Source: Verrucomicrobiales bacterium (GTDB lineage: Bacteria; Verrucomicrobiota; Verrucomicrobiia; Verrucomicrobiales; DEV007). From it: DNA of 64,000 nucleotides. The notes beneath the pieces were generated by a model. It did no database searches. It was given only the letters and a program-made list of their open reading frames with translations, and had not been told where the DNA came from. The DNA is taken from assembly GCA_029213265.1 (NCBI GenBank), contig JARGNG010000005.1, positions 1 to 64,000 of the forward strand, written 5' to 3'. Position numbers and translations under genes: made by a program. Within the stretch, counting starts at the first letter, position 1, and each line of letters begins with the position of its first letter. Positions 17,853 through 26,555 of this stretch are shown here, in pieces.

Positions 17853-19397
17853 TTAGAGTCGGCGCCACTCATGTCCGTCCTCCTCGAGAAGCTCGTCAGC
17901 CTCTTTCGGACCCCAGGAACCGGCCGGATATTCCGCCATTTTCGGAGGATTGGGCGACTTGTGCCAGGCGTCTTCGATTTGATCGACATACCGCCAGGCT
18001 GTCTCCACTTCGTCCTTCCGCGCGAAGAGCGTCGCATCGCCCGCCATCGCATCGAGCAGGAGTCGCTCATAGGCTTCCGGGCTGCTCTTTCCAAAACTGG
18101 TCTGGTAACGGAAATCCATTTTCACCGGCTGCAGCGTCGCCGCAGGTCCGGGGCGCTTGGAACGCATCCCGAGAGAAATCCCCTCGTTTGGCTGAATGCG
18201 AATGACGAGGACATTGCCCGGCATCGCTTCGGCCCCGACGGCGGCGTTGAAAAGCACGTTCGGTGCCGGCTTGAGGTGGATCGAGATCTCCGTCCCCTTT
18301 TTCGGCAGACGCTTGCCCATGCGCACGTAGAAAGGAACGCCGGCCCAGCGCCAGTTGTCGATCATGATCTTGAGAGCCACGTAGCTTTCTGTCATCGAGC
18401 CGGGATTGACGCGGTCTTCCCGTCGATAGCCGACCACTTCATTCCCGTCCACCGTTCCGGCCGTGTACTGCGCGCGGACGACATTCTCCCCGACCTCTTC
18501 GACATTCTTAAAAGAGCGCAGCGATTTGAGCACCTTCACCTTTTCGTCCCGAATTCCGTCGGCACTCAGATCGGACGGCGGCTCCATCGCAATCAGGCTG
18601 AGAAGTTGGAGGAGGTGGTTCTGCACCATGTCGCGCAGGGCTCCCGCCTTGTCATAGTAGCCACCGCGACCACCTTCCATTCCGAGTGGTTCGGCACAGG
18701 TGATCTGCACCTGGTCAATGAAGCGGTTGTTCCAAAGTACTTCAAAGAGCTGGTTGGCAAAGCGCAGCACCATGATGTTCTGCGCGGTCTCTTTGCCGAG
18801 ATAGTGATCGATTCGATACGTATCTTTTTCCGGAAAGACATCGTTCACGACCTCGTTGAGATGCTGCGCCGTCGCGAGATCTGTTCCGAAGGGTTTCTCG
18901 ACCACCGCCCGGGTCCAGCCGGTATGGGACTCGTTCAGACCTGAAGCGCGAAGTTGGAGCAGAATATCGTCGAAGAACTCCGGAGCAGAGGCAAGATAGA
19001 ACAAGCGGTTCGGGCTCGCGCCGTCCTTCTCCATTTCATCGAGTCTTTTCTTCAAGGAAACATAACCGTCGCCGTCGTTGAAATTGCTCTCGTGATAGAA
19101 AACATTCTGGGAAAACTGGTCCCAAAGATCATCGTCATGCCCCTGGCGGGAGACCTCCTTATTCAGCTTTTCCAGTCCCTCCCGGAACACGTCGTCGCTC
19201 TTTTCCCGGCGGGCGAACCCGACAACCCGCAAACCGGGAGGCAAATCCCCGTCCGCCGCAAGGTTGTAGAGAGCCGGAATCAGCTTGCGGTGCGTCAGGT
19301 CTCCCGTCGCACCAAAAATGACCAGAATGCAGGATTCAGGATGATTGCGCAGACTCAAGTCGGCCTCTCGAAAAGGGTTCTCTTCCATCTCCGGCAT
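17853..19397 (-). CDS. zwf: Glucose-6-phosphate 1-dehydrogenase
   Basis: 514 residues from the ATG at 19397 (ATG 19388 also possible). NADP-binding FGATGDLTHRKLIPALYNL lies near the N-terminus, and the active-site signature is DHYLGKETAQNIMVLRFAN. The substrate-binding EKPFGTDLATAQHLN and C-terminal domain (RMGKRLPKKGTEISIHLKP, YERLLLDAMAGDATLF) are normal. First step of the oxidative pentose-phosphate pathway. No gnd, pgl or opcA gene is adjacent. Confidence 0.96.
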   Translation of the reverse strand: MPEMEENPFREADLSLRNHPESCILVIFGATGDLTHRKLIPALYNLAADGDLPPGLRVVGFARREKSDDVFREGLEKLNKEVSRQGHDDDLWDQFSQNVFYHESNFNDGDGYVSLKKRLDEMEKDGASPNRLFYLASAPEFFDDILLQLRASGLNESHTGWTRAVVEKPFGTDLATAQHLNEVVNDVFPEKDTYRIDHYLGKETAQNIMVLRFANQLFEVLWNNRFIDQVQITCAEPLGMEGGRGGYYDKAGALRDMVQNHLLQLLSLIAMEPPSDLSADGIRDEKVKVLKSLRSFKNVEEVGENVVRAQYTAGTVDGNEVVGYRREDRVNPGSMTESYVALKIMIDNWRWAGVPFYVRMGKRLPKKGTEISIHLKPAPNVLFNAAVGAEAMPGNVLVIRIQPNEGISLGMRSKRPGPAATLQPVKMDFRYQTSFGKSSPEAYERLLLDAMAGDATLFARKDEVETAWRYVDQIEDAWHKSPNPPKMAEYPAGSWGPKEADELLEEDGHEWRRL

Positions 19398-19476
19398 GAA
19401 CCAGCAGATTTCGGACCTTTGCAAATGAATTGACCGTTGAATTCAGAGGAGAAGTTCTCCTTTCCGGATGAAAAAA

Positions 19477-20868
19477 CTACTCCGCTTGAGCCGGGGAAAG
19501 TCGATCGTCTTCGAGGTCGAGCCGATACATGATCTGGTTGTAGTCGTATTTGGGCGTCTTTTCCGTGGTCTTGGAAAAGGTAGCCGTGTAGGTGCCCTCA
19601 AAGTAGACGAAACGGCCTCCGTCACTGGAAAACCAGGGGTGCTGTTTCGGATTGTAAAAGCTGTAGTGATCGTGAGAAACGATCCTCGCGCAGGCAGTCC
19701 AGGGGCCCCGGTAGTTTTTTGACTCGGCATACCAAACCTCACCCAGGTAGGAGGCTTCCCCTTTCGTTTCGGTGAATATCATGATCCAGCGCTTGCGGTG
19801 ATCATTCCATGCGATCGTCCCCCGATGCGGGAGGACCCTTTTTCCGGAATCGGCATCGTGAAAGTCTTCCTGCGCATCAACCCGCTCATAGTTCGCGAAA
19901 TCTTTCCAGGCCTCATAAGTGGCAGGAATCCGCAGGTGGGGAACGGGATCGGCAAACACGAGATACTCGCGCCCGTCCTCCGTAACGCGGAAGGAATGCC
20001 CGTCTGGATGGAGTTTCTGCGACCCCGGAAATACGAGCAATTCCCGGAAGGCACCGACTTCGGCGTCCCATTCACAGAGGCCCTTCCGGTAGACATCGAG
20101 CATTCCCTTCACTTTCACAAAATGAGCAACGAGATGCTCTTTGCCATTGGAATCCGGCAAGACGGTCAGCCCCGAGAGCCACGTGGGCCCCTCTCCGGGC
20201 ATGGGGGCGATCTTTTTCACGAACCCGGTTTCATCCTCGAAGTATCGAAAATCGATTCCGACGGCAGGATCCAGACCTCCCCGCCCCGGGAGCTGAGAGG
20301 TCGCGGCGGTTGCCTGAAAATTGCCGAGCGGATACCCCGATCGATTGGTGTCCCCCCAGATCCAGAAGAGTTTTCCATTCCAGATTGCCGTTTGAACGCT
20401 GTCACATCCGAAGACCCCGGCATTGCGCAGAGGCTGCTGAAGCGGAACCTTGCGTCCTGCCGCAATGCTGTGGTCGTACAATCCGGCACCGGTCACCCGG
20501 TAAAGGCGTTCGGCGATATTGATTCGCTCGATTTCAATCCGCTTTCGCTCCCCGGCAACGGGACGCAGCTTGACGCCCCGGTATCCGAATCCGTCCTTCG
20601 GGAATTCGTAACCATGGCTGGAAAGGTGGAGAAAAACGTCGATGCCCTGGAGCTCAGGGTCGGTGATCGTGACGGTTCCGGCATTGTCAGTGTAGAAGTC
20701 GACACTGTGCACGGTGGTCAGTTTCACCAAAGGAACACCGCGACCGGTCGAAGTATCCACCACCTCGATCACAAAGGGCACTTCCGATCCCCTGTCCTGC
20801 GCCGTGACCGGAGACGCTGATCCAAAAACAATCAGAAAGAGAACGAGAATGAAGGGCCTGCTCATCAT
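19477..20868 (-). CDS. Secreted protein of unknown function, probable beta-propeller
   Basis: 463 residues with a signal peptide (MMSRPFILVLFLIVFGSA). An N-terminal carboxypeptidase-regulatory-like segment (about 30-110, FVIEVVDTSTGRGVPLVKL) precedes a region with propeller-like motifs (AIWNGKLFWIWGDTNRSG, GREYLVFADPVPHLRIP, AWNDHRKRWIMIFTE, SSDGGRFVYFEGTYTATF). This resembles the DUF4185/five-bladed propeller proteins of Planctomycetes and Verrucomicrobia. The ATG overlaps the desaturase stop (ATGA), so it is the last gene of the operon. No enzymatic residue set can be named. Confidence 0.65.
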   Translation of the reverse strand: MMSRPFILVLFLIVFGSASPVTAQDRGSEVPFVIEVVDTSTGRGVPLVKLTTVHSVDFYTDNAGTVTITDPELQGIDVFLHLSSHGYEFPKDGFGYRGVKLRPVAGERKRIEIERINIAERLYRVTGAGLYDHSIAAGRKVPLQQPLRNAGVFGCDSVQTAIWNGKLFWIWGDTNRSGYPLGNFQATAATSQLPGRGGLDPAVGIDFRYFEDETGFVKKIAPMPGEGPTWLSGLTVLPDSNGKEHLVAHFVKVKGMLDVYRKGLCEWDAEVGAFRELLVFPGSQKLHPDGHSFRVTEDGREYLVFADPVPHLRIPATYEAWKDFANYERVDAQEDFHDADSGKRVLPHRGTIAWNDHRKRWIMIFTETKGEASYLGEVWYAESKNYRGPWTACARIVSHDHYSFYNPKQHPWFSSDGGRFVYFEGTYTATFSKTTEKTPKYDYNQIMYRLDLEDDRLSPAQAE

Positions 20869-21827
20869 GCTCCGAATGACGCCTTCTTTGTGAAGGAGGT
20901 CAATTTGGCAGGAACATCTTCCGCAATCGTGATTCGCTTCCGCTCCGGCCGGTCAGGAAGATTTTCAGGCGTGCGGATTTCGCGGGCGAGTCCGAATTTC
21001 TCCAATATCATGACAAACCACCAACCGGGGTCCGCCTGTCCCGCTTCAATTCCGAGCCGGGCCGAATCAGGATAGGCGTGATGGTTATTGTGCCAGCTTT
21101 CACCCATCGTCAGAAGTCCCAGGCCCGGCAGGTTGAAGCCCTGCACAGCATGCCCGTGGAGGTGCCAATCGCGTTGGCCGTAGTTGTGTGCAAAATGGCC
21201 GATCAGCCAGTGTCCCGTCAAAGAAAGGGCAATTCGCGCGCAAATCCCCCAAAGTACAAAACCCCAGCCTCCCGCGAGAAAGAGGAGCACCGCGAGCGGA
21301 ATCTGCTGGGCCATCCAGGTTTTTTGAAGAATTCGATACAGGGGATCCTCCGCTACGTCCGCTTCGATCACGAATACCGGCGCATTTTCCAGGGAAATTC
21401 CGCAATGTAGATTCCACCACCAATCCTTCCCAATCCAACTCTGATGGGTGAAAAAGGGGTGACACTCGTGATGACGTTGCGCCCAATCACGAATGTCATG
21501 CAAATAGATCATGCCGAAGGCGCCCCCCATCCCCACAAGCGTCCCGAGATACACAAGAGTTCGTTCCAACCAGCGCGGGCAGCATAGATTCCGGTGAATC
21601 AGCAGGCGGTGCAATCCGACGGTATGACCACAGCAGAGAGTAATCACCGTCAGCGCTCCGCAAACCAGCATTGCCACCCAATCAAAAAAGAACAGAACGC
21701 CGAGCAGGCCCAGAAGAAGGTGCAGGGAATACCAAACCGACTTCCCCGCTGACCAGTGAATGCTGGCCTCAACTGGATTCGTTTCCGGCCCGACCGGGCT
21801 CATTCTTTCAGTCTCTATGGTTTTCAT
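20865..21827 (-). CDS. Acyl-CoA/fatty-acid desaturase-like membrane protein
   Basis: 320 residues with four or five membrane spans. Histidine clusters that bind the di-iron centre are visible: HTVGLHRLLIHR (H-x4-H), RHHECHPFF and ESWHNNHHAYPDSAR (H-N-N-H-H). The second box is less regular than the usual H-R-x-H-H. The likely role is introduction of a double bond in acyl chains of membrane lipids. It lies 18 bases after the DUF2071 frame ends, in an operon under the GbsR-type regulator, together with other genes linked to membrane or redox functions. Confidence 0.85.
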   Translation of the reverse strand: MKTIETERMSPVGPETNPVEASIHWSAGKSVWYSLHLLLGLLGVLFFFDWVAMLVCGALTVITLCCGHTVGLHRLLIHRNLCCPRWLERTLVYLGTLVGMGGAFGMIYLHDIRDWAQRHHECHPFFTHQSWIGKDWWWNLHCGISLENAPVFVIEADVAEDPLYRILQKTWMAQQIPLAVLLFLAGGWGFVLWGICARIALSLTGHWLIGHFAHNYGQRDWHLHGHAVQGFNLPGLGLLTMGESWHNNHHAYPDSARLGIEAGQADPGWWFVMILEKFGLAREIRTPENLPDRPERKRITIAEDVPAKLTSFTKKASFGA

Positions 21828-21845
21828 TTTCAGGTTTCCTTTCTC

Positions 21846-22705
21846 TCAGACAAAATGCGGGCGGCCCATCCAGACGTCCTTCACGCCGGGGCTGAAATGG
21901 CTGGCGACGAGGTGGGCCGTTTTCGTCCAGGCCTGATGAAGCCCGTCAAAGAGAGTGGTTTCATCGATCTCCAGATCGGCAATCTCCCGTGCCGCCACGG
22001 CTCGTGCCAGACGCGGAACTTCTTCGGCTTTCGGCCTGCCGCAATGAAGGCCGTGTAACGTTCGAGCAGAAAGGCGCTCAGAGTTCCCACCGGGGCAGCC
22101 GCCTCCACTTTCCCCGGCTTTCCTCGATAGCGCAGTGAGCCTTCGTAGCAGTCTACCGCGCCCTCCACTCCCTCCGGCCCATGTGCATACCGAAGCTCGC
22201 CCCTGCGATACGGCAGTCCGAAAGTCTTCGGCCCGAGTGGAATCGAGAGAGGGTTGTCGAGCCACTCTTTCATGAAGAAGATTCCCTCCTCGCCTCCGGT
22301 GCGCACGTAGGTCCGAAGATTGAGAAAGCGATGGGTCGCGAGAGGAGCGGTCATCCACCGGGTACACTTTCCTCCTTTCGCAAAGCGCATTCCCCGCATT
22401 GTGAAGGCGACCAGGCTGACAAAGCACTTCCCTTCGAACCGATCGAGCGGGAACGGCACCTCCTCCTGCAGAGCTTCGCGATCCACTTCAAAATGGAGAA
22501 ACACCGCGTCAGCCCAGTCTGCGAGAAAGAGCGTCTCGATCCGCCGACTCTCCATCGCCCGCCGCGCCTCTTCGCTGCGACCTGACAATCCAGTCGGGAA
22601 CAGGGTTGGGTCGCTGACTTGACCCTGTTTGGTCTTGCCTCCGGATCTCCCGACCCGGGTGCGAAATGGTTTCACAGGGCGGTAGAGATCGCGGAGTATG
22701 GTCAT
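21846..22705 (-). pseudogene. DUF2071 protein gene with a one-base frameshift
   Basis: The frame from the ATG at 22705 carries the DUF2071 core (TLFLADWADAVFLHFEVD, CFVSLVAFTMRGMRF, LSAFLLERYTAFI, FRVWHEPW). After that Trp (21995-21997) it runs into a basic non-family tail and stops at 21881. The -1 frame from the same point reads AREIADLEIDETTLFDGL and FSPGVKDVWMGRPHFV, the expected family ending, and stops at 21846. One missing base, perhaps a G in a TGGG run, explains this. It is a real lesion, a sequencing error or recoding. The start may instead be the ATG at 22555, which would place the palindromic repeat at 22599 upstream. Confidence 0.75.
22599..22629. repeat. Palindromic repeat, copy B
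   Basis: AACAGGGT (22599-22606), a 15-base centre and ACCCTGTT (22622-22629) form a perfect 8-15-8 inverted repeat. Copy C at 51038 has the same 8-15-8 layout and matches at 24 of 31 positions; copy A at 222 shares the centre. It falls in or just ahead of the DUF2071 coding region, depending on the start used. Confidence 0.65.
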
Positions 22706-22711
22706 GTCAGT

Positions 22712-23701
22712 TTACCTGGCTAAGGTCTTGGTTCCGAAGGGTTGTCCCCAGCCCGGCTGGGTCGTTGCCGCTTTCGGAGCGAGCAAATCGGCGAGCGCGT
22801 CGTCGAGTTCGTGAAAGCGGAACCGGAAACCGTGGCCGTGAATTTTTACCGGCAGACCGCGCCTCCCGTTGAGAGCCAGATCCGGATCTGCTCCCATGAG
22901 GGGAGCTCCAAGCCGCACCAGCGGAGCAGGAGCTGGAAGTCCGAACGGCACGTTGAGGGTGTTTCTCAGCGCGACCATGAACTCCCGATTTGGAACCGGC
23001 TGCAGTCCTGTGGCGTTGAAAATCCCGTAGACCGCCGGATTCTCGATCGCTTCGCGGAAGAGCCGAACCATGTCGTCGATGTGAATCCAGCTGATCCACT
23101 GCTTTCCGCCTCCAATCGCCCCCCCCAGTCCGAGACGCGCCAAATTCGCAAGTGCGGGAAGAGCGCCACCGTCGCGACCGAGAACAAATCCGATTCGCAA
23201 CATCGCCCAGCGCATCTCGGGCCGGACCGCCCGGCCCAGCACCTCCTCCCAGGCGATACAGACATCGGTCGGATACTCATCCGGAATGAAAGCACTTTCA
23301 TCGCAGACCCGGTTTCCGGCATTCCCGTAGATCGCGAGGCTCCCTGCCTGGACCCAGACTTCAGGAACGCGATAGACGAGTCGCAGCGCATTTCCGAGCG
23401 TCTCGGTCGGGAGCACTCTGGAACGGAGAATCTCCTCTCGATTCGCTTTCGTCTGACGGCAATTCACATTCTTCCCCGCCAGATTGACGAGGGCTTTCGC
23501 TCCCTCCAGTTCGACCCGCCAGTGTTCCTCCACGGTCTCCCCGTTCCAGAACAGGGCCCGGCCGGCCCCGTCGTAGCGTTTCGGGTTCCTCGTCAAAACG
23601 ACCACATCGTAGCCGCTTCGATGGAGGTGACCGGCAAGGGCCTTCCCCAAAAATCCGCTACCTCCGGCGAGGACTACCCGTTCTTTCGTTTCTTTTTTCA
23701 T
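22712..23701 (-). CDS. TIGR01777 family NAD-dependent epimerase/dehydratase-like protein
   Basis: 329 residues, extended-SDR fold. The N-terminal VVLAGGSGFLGKALAGHL is the G-x-x-G-x-x-G NAD(P) loop; ALVNLAGKNVNCR and LRIGFVLGRDGGALP are signature motifs of the YfcH/SulA-like TIGR01777 family, with WISWIHIDDMVRLF and the C-terminal DUF1731-like segment (GAPLMGADPDLALNG). The natural substrate is unknown. It sits between DUF393 and DUF2071 genes, a combination common with this family and consistent with one operon. Confidence 0.9.
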   Translation of the reverse strand: MKKETKERVVLAGGSGFLGKALAGHLHRSGYDVVVLTRNPKRYDGAGRALFWNGETVEEHWRVELEGAKALVNLAGKNVNCRQTKANREEILRSRVLPTETLGNALRLVYRVPEVWVQAGSLAIYGNAGNRVCDESAFIPDEYPTDVCIAWEEVLGRAVRPEMRWAMLRIGFVLGRDGGALPALANLARLGLGGAIGGGKQWISWIHIDDMVRLFREAIENPAVYGIFNATGLQPVPNREFMVALRNTLNVPFGLPAPAPLVRLGAPLMGADPDLALNGRRGLPVKIHGHGFRFRFHELDDALADLLAPKAATTQPGWGQPFGTKTLAR

Positions 23702-23718
23702 CTGATTCTGATTCCTTT

Positions 23719-24081
23719 CTAAAGTTCAATGCGGCAGGCTTCGTTCGCGCTGCAGTGCCTGCGTTCTGCGATCATTCGGTAGAGCCGGCGCGCGACCCAT
23801 CGGCAGCCGGGGACCCACTCGAGCCATCCCAATGGCGCGGCCCACCACAGTCGGCGGGCGAGGAAGAAGGCCGCATCGGCCCCGCCGCGAATCCTGCCAT
23901 CCTGCCATTGCAATTTCATCTCCGGCTCCGCTCCTCCGTTTTCAAAAGGGGAAACCTCCACCCCAATTCCTGCCAGCGTGCCCTCGAATCGGGCCACCCC
24001 GGCACAACAAAATCGGCAGCTACCATCGTAGTAGAGGGTCCCTCCGCTCTTCGGGTTGGTGGTGCTTGTTGTTTCAGTCAT
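23719..24081 (-). CDS. DUF393 (thiol-disulfide oxidoreductase DCC family) protein
   Basis: 120 residues from the ATG at 24081. The family motif LYYDGSCRFCCAGVARF gives the D-x-x-C-x-x-C-type redox site near the N-terminus, followed by the small thioredoxin-like remainder (AFFLARRLWWAAPLGWLEWVPG). The role is an inferred redox or membrane-associated function. It follows the GbsR-type gene by 48 bases, and an operator-like repeat (24081-24098) overlaps its start codon, so it is likely under that regulator. Confidence 0.85.
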   Translation of the reverse strand: MTETTSTTNPKSGGTLYYDGSCRFCCAGVARFEGTLAGIGVEVSPFENGGAEPEMKLQWQDGRIRGGADAAFFLARRLWWAAPLGWLEWVPGCRWVARRLYRMIAERRHCSANEACRIEL

Positions 24082-24098
24082 TTCTGTCAAAAGAGAAA
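24081..24098. promoter_or_regulatory. Operator-like repeat at the DUF393 start
   Basis: TTTCTGT (24081-24087), 4 bases, AGAGAAA (24092-24098). It has the same half-site and 4-base spacing as the perfect repeat at 24678-24695 ahead of the regulator gene, with one mismatch. A binding site of the GbsR-type regulator is likely. Confidence 0.5.
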
Positions 24099-24129
24099 TT
24101 GCTTGGGAAATAAAAAAAGCGGGTTGGGA

Positions 24130-24669
24130 TCACTTCGTAAACGCTCCGATCGACTTGGCGATTTTGTCACCCATTCGAATCGCCTTGATTGCTGATTTCG
24201 TCGGCAGCTTGTCCATTTTTTCGTAGAAATCACTGACCAGTTCGAAGAAGCCCAGCAATTCCTCCAGCTGCCCTTTCGCATACGCGTCGGCCGGTTCGTC
24301 GGTCTGGCCGGCCTCGTCGGCGCAGGTGCGAAGGTTCCGCAATGTGGGATCAATCTCCCGGCGTTTTCTCTCCGCCGCGATGATCCGGAACATTTCGTAG
24401 ACGTCCTTGATCGATTCGAAGTGATCGCGGCGATCGGCCTGCAAATGCACCACCCGGACGATGCCCCAGTTCTGCAACTCCTTGAGGCTGTTGCTCACAT
24501 TGGAGCGGGCCACCCCGAGGCGCTCGCAAATCTCTTCCGCATGGAGAGGTTCTTCCGATAGGTAAAGGAGCGCGTGAATCTGAGCAACAGTGCGGTTGAT
24601 CCCCCACTTCGTGCCCATCTCTCCCCAGTGGAGGATGAAGTGCTGTGCGAATGGAGGCAGGTCGTTCAT
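24130..24669 (-). CDS. GbsR/MarR-family transcriptional regulator
   Basis: 179 residues. The winged helix covers about residues 15-90: MGTKWGINRTVAQIHALLYL, EEICERLGVARSNVSNSL (recognition helix) and GIVRVVHLQADRRDHFES (wing). The MGTKWGINRTVAQIHALL string is characteristic of the GbsR subgroup. The C-terminal half is helical (ELLGFFELVSDFYEKMDKL). It heads a minus-strand gene string (DUF393, TIGR01777, DUF2071, desaturase, secreted protein) and has a perfect operator-like repeat just upstream, which suggests autoregulation. The signal ligand is unknown. Confidence 0.9.
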   Translation of the reverse strand: MNDLPPFAQHFILHWGEMGTKWGINRTVAQIHALLYLSEEPLHAEEICERLGVARSNVSNSLKELQNWGIVRVVHLQADRRDHFESIKDVYEMFRIIAAERKRREIDPTLRNLRTCADEAGQTDEPADAYAKGQLEELLGFFELVSDFYEKMDKLPTKSAIKAIRMGDKIAKSIGAFTK

Positions 24670-24677
24670 TTTCCTTA

Positions 24678-24695
24678 TTTCTGTTATTACAGAAA
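24678..24695. promoter_or_regulatory. Perfect operator-like inverted repeat ahead of the regulator
   Basis: TTTCTGT-TATT-ACAGAAA, perfect 7-base arms, 9 bases upstream of the regulator ATG at 24669. A near copy overlaps the DUF393 start. The pair fits a dimeric winged-helix protein repressing its own operon. Confidence 0.6.
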
Positions 24696-24786
24696 TCGAA
24701 GAAACTGTTTTCGCAACAGGTTTTTTCCCATCGGGGCAGATTTCACCGGTTTACGTAGGGAAATGCGCCCCTTATAGTTGCCATAC

Positions 24787-25296
24787 ATGGATACCATCAA
24801 GACTATCGTTACCCACTGGTTCTTCTGGGGCTTCCTCCTCGGATTCTTCCTCTGCGTCCTTTCGATCCTTTCTCACACAAAGACGAAGCGGGAACTTCGT
24901 CGTCTCAAGGGCCATCTCAGCGACAAGCTCGAGATTGAAGCCGAAAAGATGTCCGAGATGAAGGAGAAGATCGATACCCTCAAAGGAGAGAATGAAAATC
25001 TCCGGATGAAAGTGAATACGGGCCGGGTCCAGAACGATGTGCAGTCTCTCGAACGCGAACTTGAAATCTACGCCCGTGCCGAAAAGGGCATGGTCGTCAA
25101 CGCACCCGGATTTGCCCAGGCATGGGAGAAGGCGAAAGAAGGCGCGCTCACGGAGCTGGAAGCCGAAGAAGCCGGCAAGAGTCTCCCCCGTCGGATCTTT
25201 ACGAAATTCTTCTCCAAGGGAGGAGACACCGTCGATGCGGAGGTGGTCGAGGCACTGCCTTCCGAGTCGACGACCAAATCCGACAACTCGAACTGA
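24787..25296 (+). CDS. Membrane-anchored coiled-coil protein of unknown function
   Basis: 169 residues from the ATG at 24787. One N-terminal membrane span (about 8-27, HWFFWGFLLGFFLCVLSIL) is followed by a Lys/Glu-rich coiled coil (about 32-80, LRRLKGHLSDKLEIEAEKM through ENENLRMKV) and a charged C-terminus. It resembles bacterial proteins with one anchor and a cytoplasmic coiled coil, but no family is recognised. It is divergent from the GbsR-type gene and lies ahead of a HAD phosphatase. Confidence 0.65.
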   Translation: MDTIKTIVTHWFFWGFLLGFFLCVLSILSHTKTKRELRRLKGHLSDKLEIEAEKMSEMKEKIDTLKGENENLRMKVNTGRVQNDVQSLERELEIYARAEKGMVVNAPGFAQAWEKAKEGALTELEAEEAGKSLPRRIFTKFFSKGGDTVDAEVVEALPSESTTKSDNSN

Positions 25297-25384
25297 GAGT
25301 ATCGGCATCCCTCCGGGGTGAAACCGGCTTCCCGCCGGAACGGACTTGCTTCCCGCCCGTTCGACCCCGGTAATCCTGCTTCCT

Positions 25385-25981
25385 ATGATGACTCTCGATC
25401 TCCCGGACCGCGATTTTGCGGGCTACATTTTTGACTGCGATGGAACCCTCGTTGATTCCATGCCGCTGCATTTCCGCGCCTGGACGGCCAGTTTTGAGCA
25501 CCATGGTGCTCCCTGGGTCTGGACCGAGGACGAATTCTACGCCAACGCCGGTGTTCCCGACCGGGTCACGACGATGGAGCTGAATGAACGATACGGTGCC
25601 GACATTGATCCCAACTCCGTCCACGATTGGAAGCTGGAATGGTATTCGAAGCATGTTCCCGACCTCAAGCCAGTTCATGCCGTCGCAGAACTGGCGAAAA
25701 AATACCACGCGGAGGGCACGCACATTTCGGTCGCCTCCGGCAGCGATCTCTCGATCGTGGAACCGTCGCTAAAAGTGACGGGACTTCGTGAATTGTTTGA
25801 GATCGTGATCACCCCCGCTCTTGTCGAGCACGGAAAGCCGGCGCCTGATATGTTCCTGCTCGCCGCAGAGAAGATGGGCGTTGCACCGGAGGACTGTCTC
25901 GTTTTCGAAGACGGCCAGGCCGGAATCGATGCCGCGACCGCCGCCGGAATGGCGAGCGTATTCGTGCCGAGTCGGGGCTAG
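25385..25981 (+). CDS. HAD-superfamily phosphatase, beta-phosphoglucomutase-like
   Basis: 198 residues from the ATG at 25385. Motif I is FDCDGTLVDSMPLHFRAW (nucleophile Asp and acid/base Asp), motif II IVASGS-type (ISVASGSDLSIV), motif III Lys in ALVEHGKPAPDMFLLAA, and motif IV CLVFEDGQAGIDAATAAG. The helical cap between motifs I and II is that of subfamily IA. Substrate is likely a sugar phosphate, unproven. It starts 88 bases after the coiled-coil gene. Confidence 0.92.
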   Translation: MMTLDLPDRDFAGYIFDCDGTLVDSMPLHFRAWTASFEHHGAPWVWTEDEFYANAGVPDRVTTMELNERYGADIDPNSVHDWKLEWYSKHVPDLKPVHAVAELAKKYHAEGTHISVASGSDLSIVEPSLKVTGLRELFEIVITPALVEHGKPAPDMFLLAAEKMGVAPEDCLVFEDGQAGIDAATAAGMASVFVPSRG

Positions 25982-26033
25982 GCGGAAGAACGCCCGGTAG
26001 CCGCCTTCGCATGACGGTGGGGTTGTAAAGATG

Positions 26034-26066
26034 GTGGGGCTTTTTTAATTCGCGCTCCAGCCCCAC
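26034..26066. repeat. Inverted repeat in an intergenic gap
   Basis: GTGGGGCT (26034-26041) and AGCCCCAC (26059-26066) are perfect 8-base arms around an AT-rich 17-base loop; more GC-rich partly complementary sequence follows to about 26105. It lies between the HAD gene and the RelE-like gene. It may be a terminator without a T tract or a REP-like element. Confidence 0.4.
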
Positions 26067-26165
26067 GACCACGCTCTTGCGAGCGCGACCACCGCGGCCC
26101 GACCACATTCAACACCACTGCAGAAATTCCTTGTCTCTCTCCTGCCCTGAGAGAACACTGTCTCT

Positions 26166-26549
26166 GTGTTCCAGGTAATCTTTAACGAAATCAGTGCAGC
26201 AGAAATCTCGCAGCTCCCGACGCTGGAGCAGCTGGAGGTTCTAAACGAGTTCAAAGTCCGGCCCGAAGACCTCGACGGCCTGGAGGAGGCGGACCATGAC
26301 TCCCCTTTCGGACAGATTGAACGGGACGGGAAAAAGCTTTATCGCTACCGGGCCAGCGACGTGCGGCTGTATTTTGAGGTCTCTGATGACCACCAGTCGG
26401 TCGTCGTTCACCGGGTTTTGAACCGAAATACCTTCCAGGATTTCCTTTTCCGGGCCAACCTCCCGATCGGGGATGAAGAGGACGCTCTCGCGAACTCCAA
26501 GCAATTCTGGGCGCTGATCGAGGAAGGTGAGCGCGCCCGCCGCGTCTAA
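26166..26549 (+). CDS. RelE/ParE-like protein without an adjacent antitoxin
   Basis: 127 residues from a GTG at 26166. The N-terminus (FQVIFNEISAAEISQLPT) and the segment GKKLYRYRASDVRLYFEVSD-type strand pair resemble RelE/ParE or cytotoxic-translational-repressor folds (strand with R-Y-R...R-L-Y-F-E-V), with VVVHRVLNRNTFQDF as the final strand-helix. No antitoxin gene is next to it: the aminotransferase gene starts 6 bases after its stop. It may be a non-toxic member used in regulation. Assignment rests on pattern only. Confidence 0.55.
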   Translation: MFQVIFNEISAAEISQLPTLEQLEVLNEFKVRPEDLDGLEEADHDSPFGQIERDGKKLYRYRASDVRLYFEVSDDHQSVVVHRVLNRNTFQDFLFRANLPIGDEEDALANSKQFWALIEEGERARRV

Positions 26550-26555
26550 GACCTT

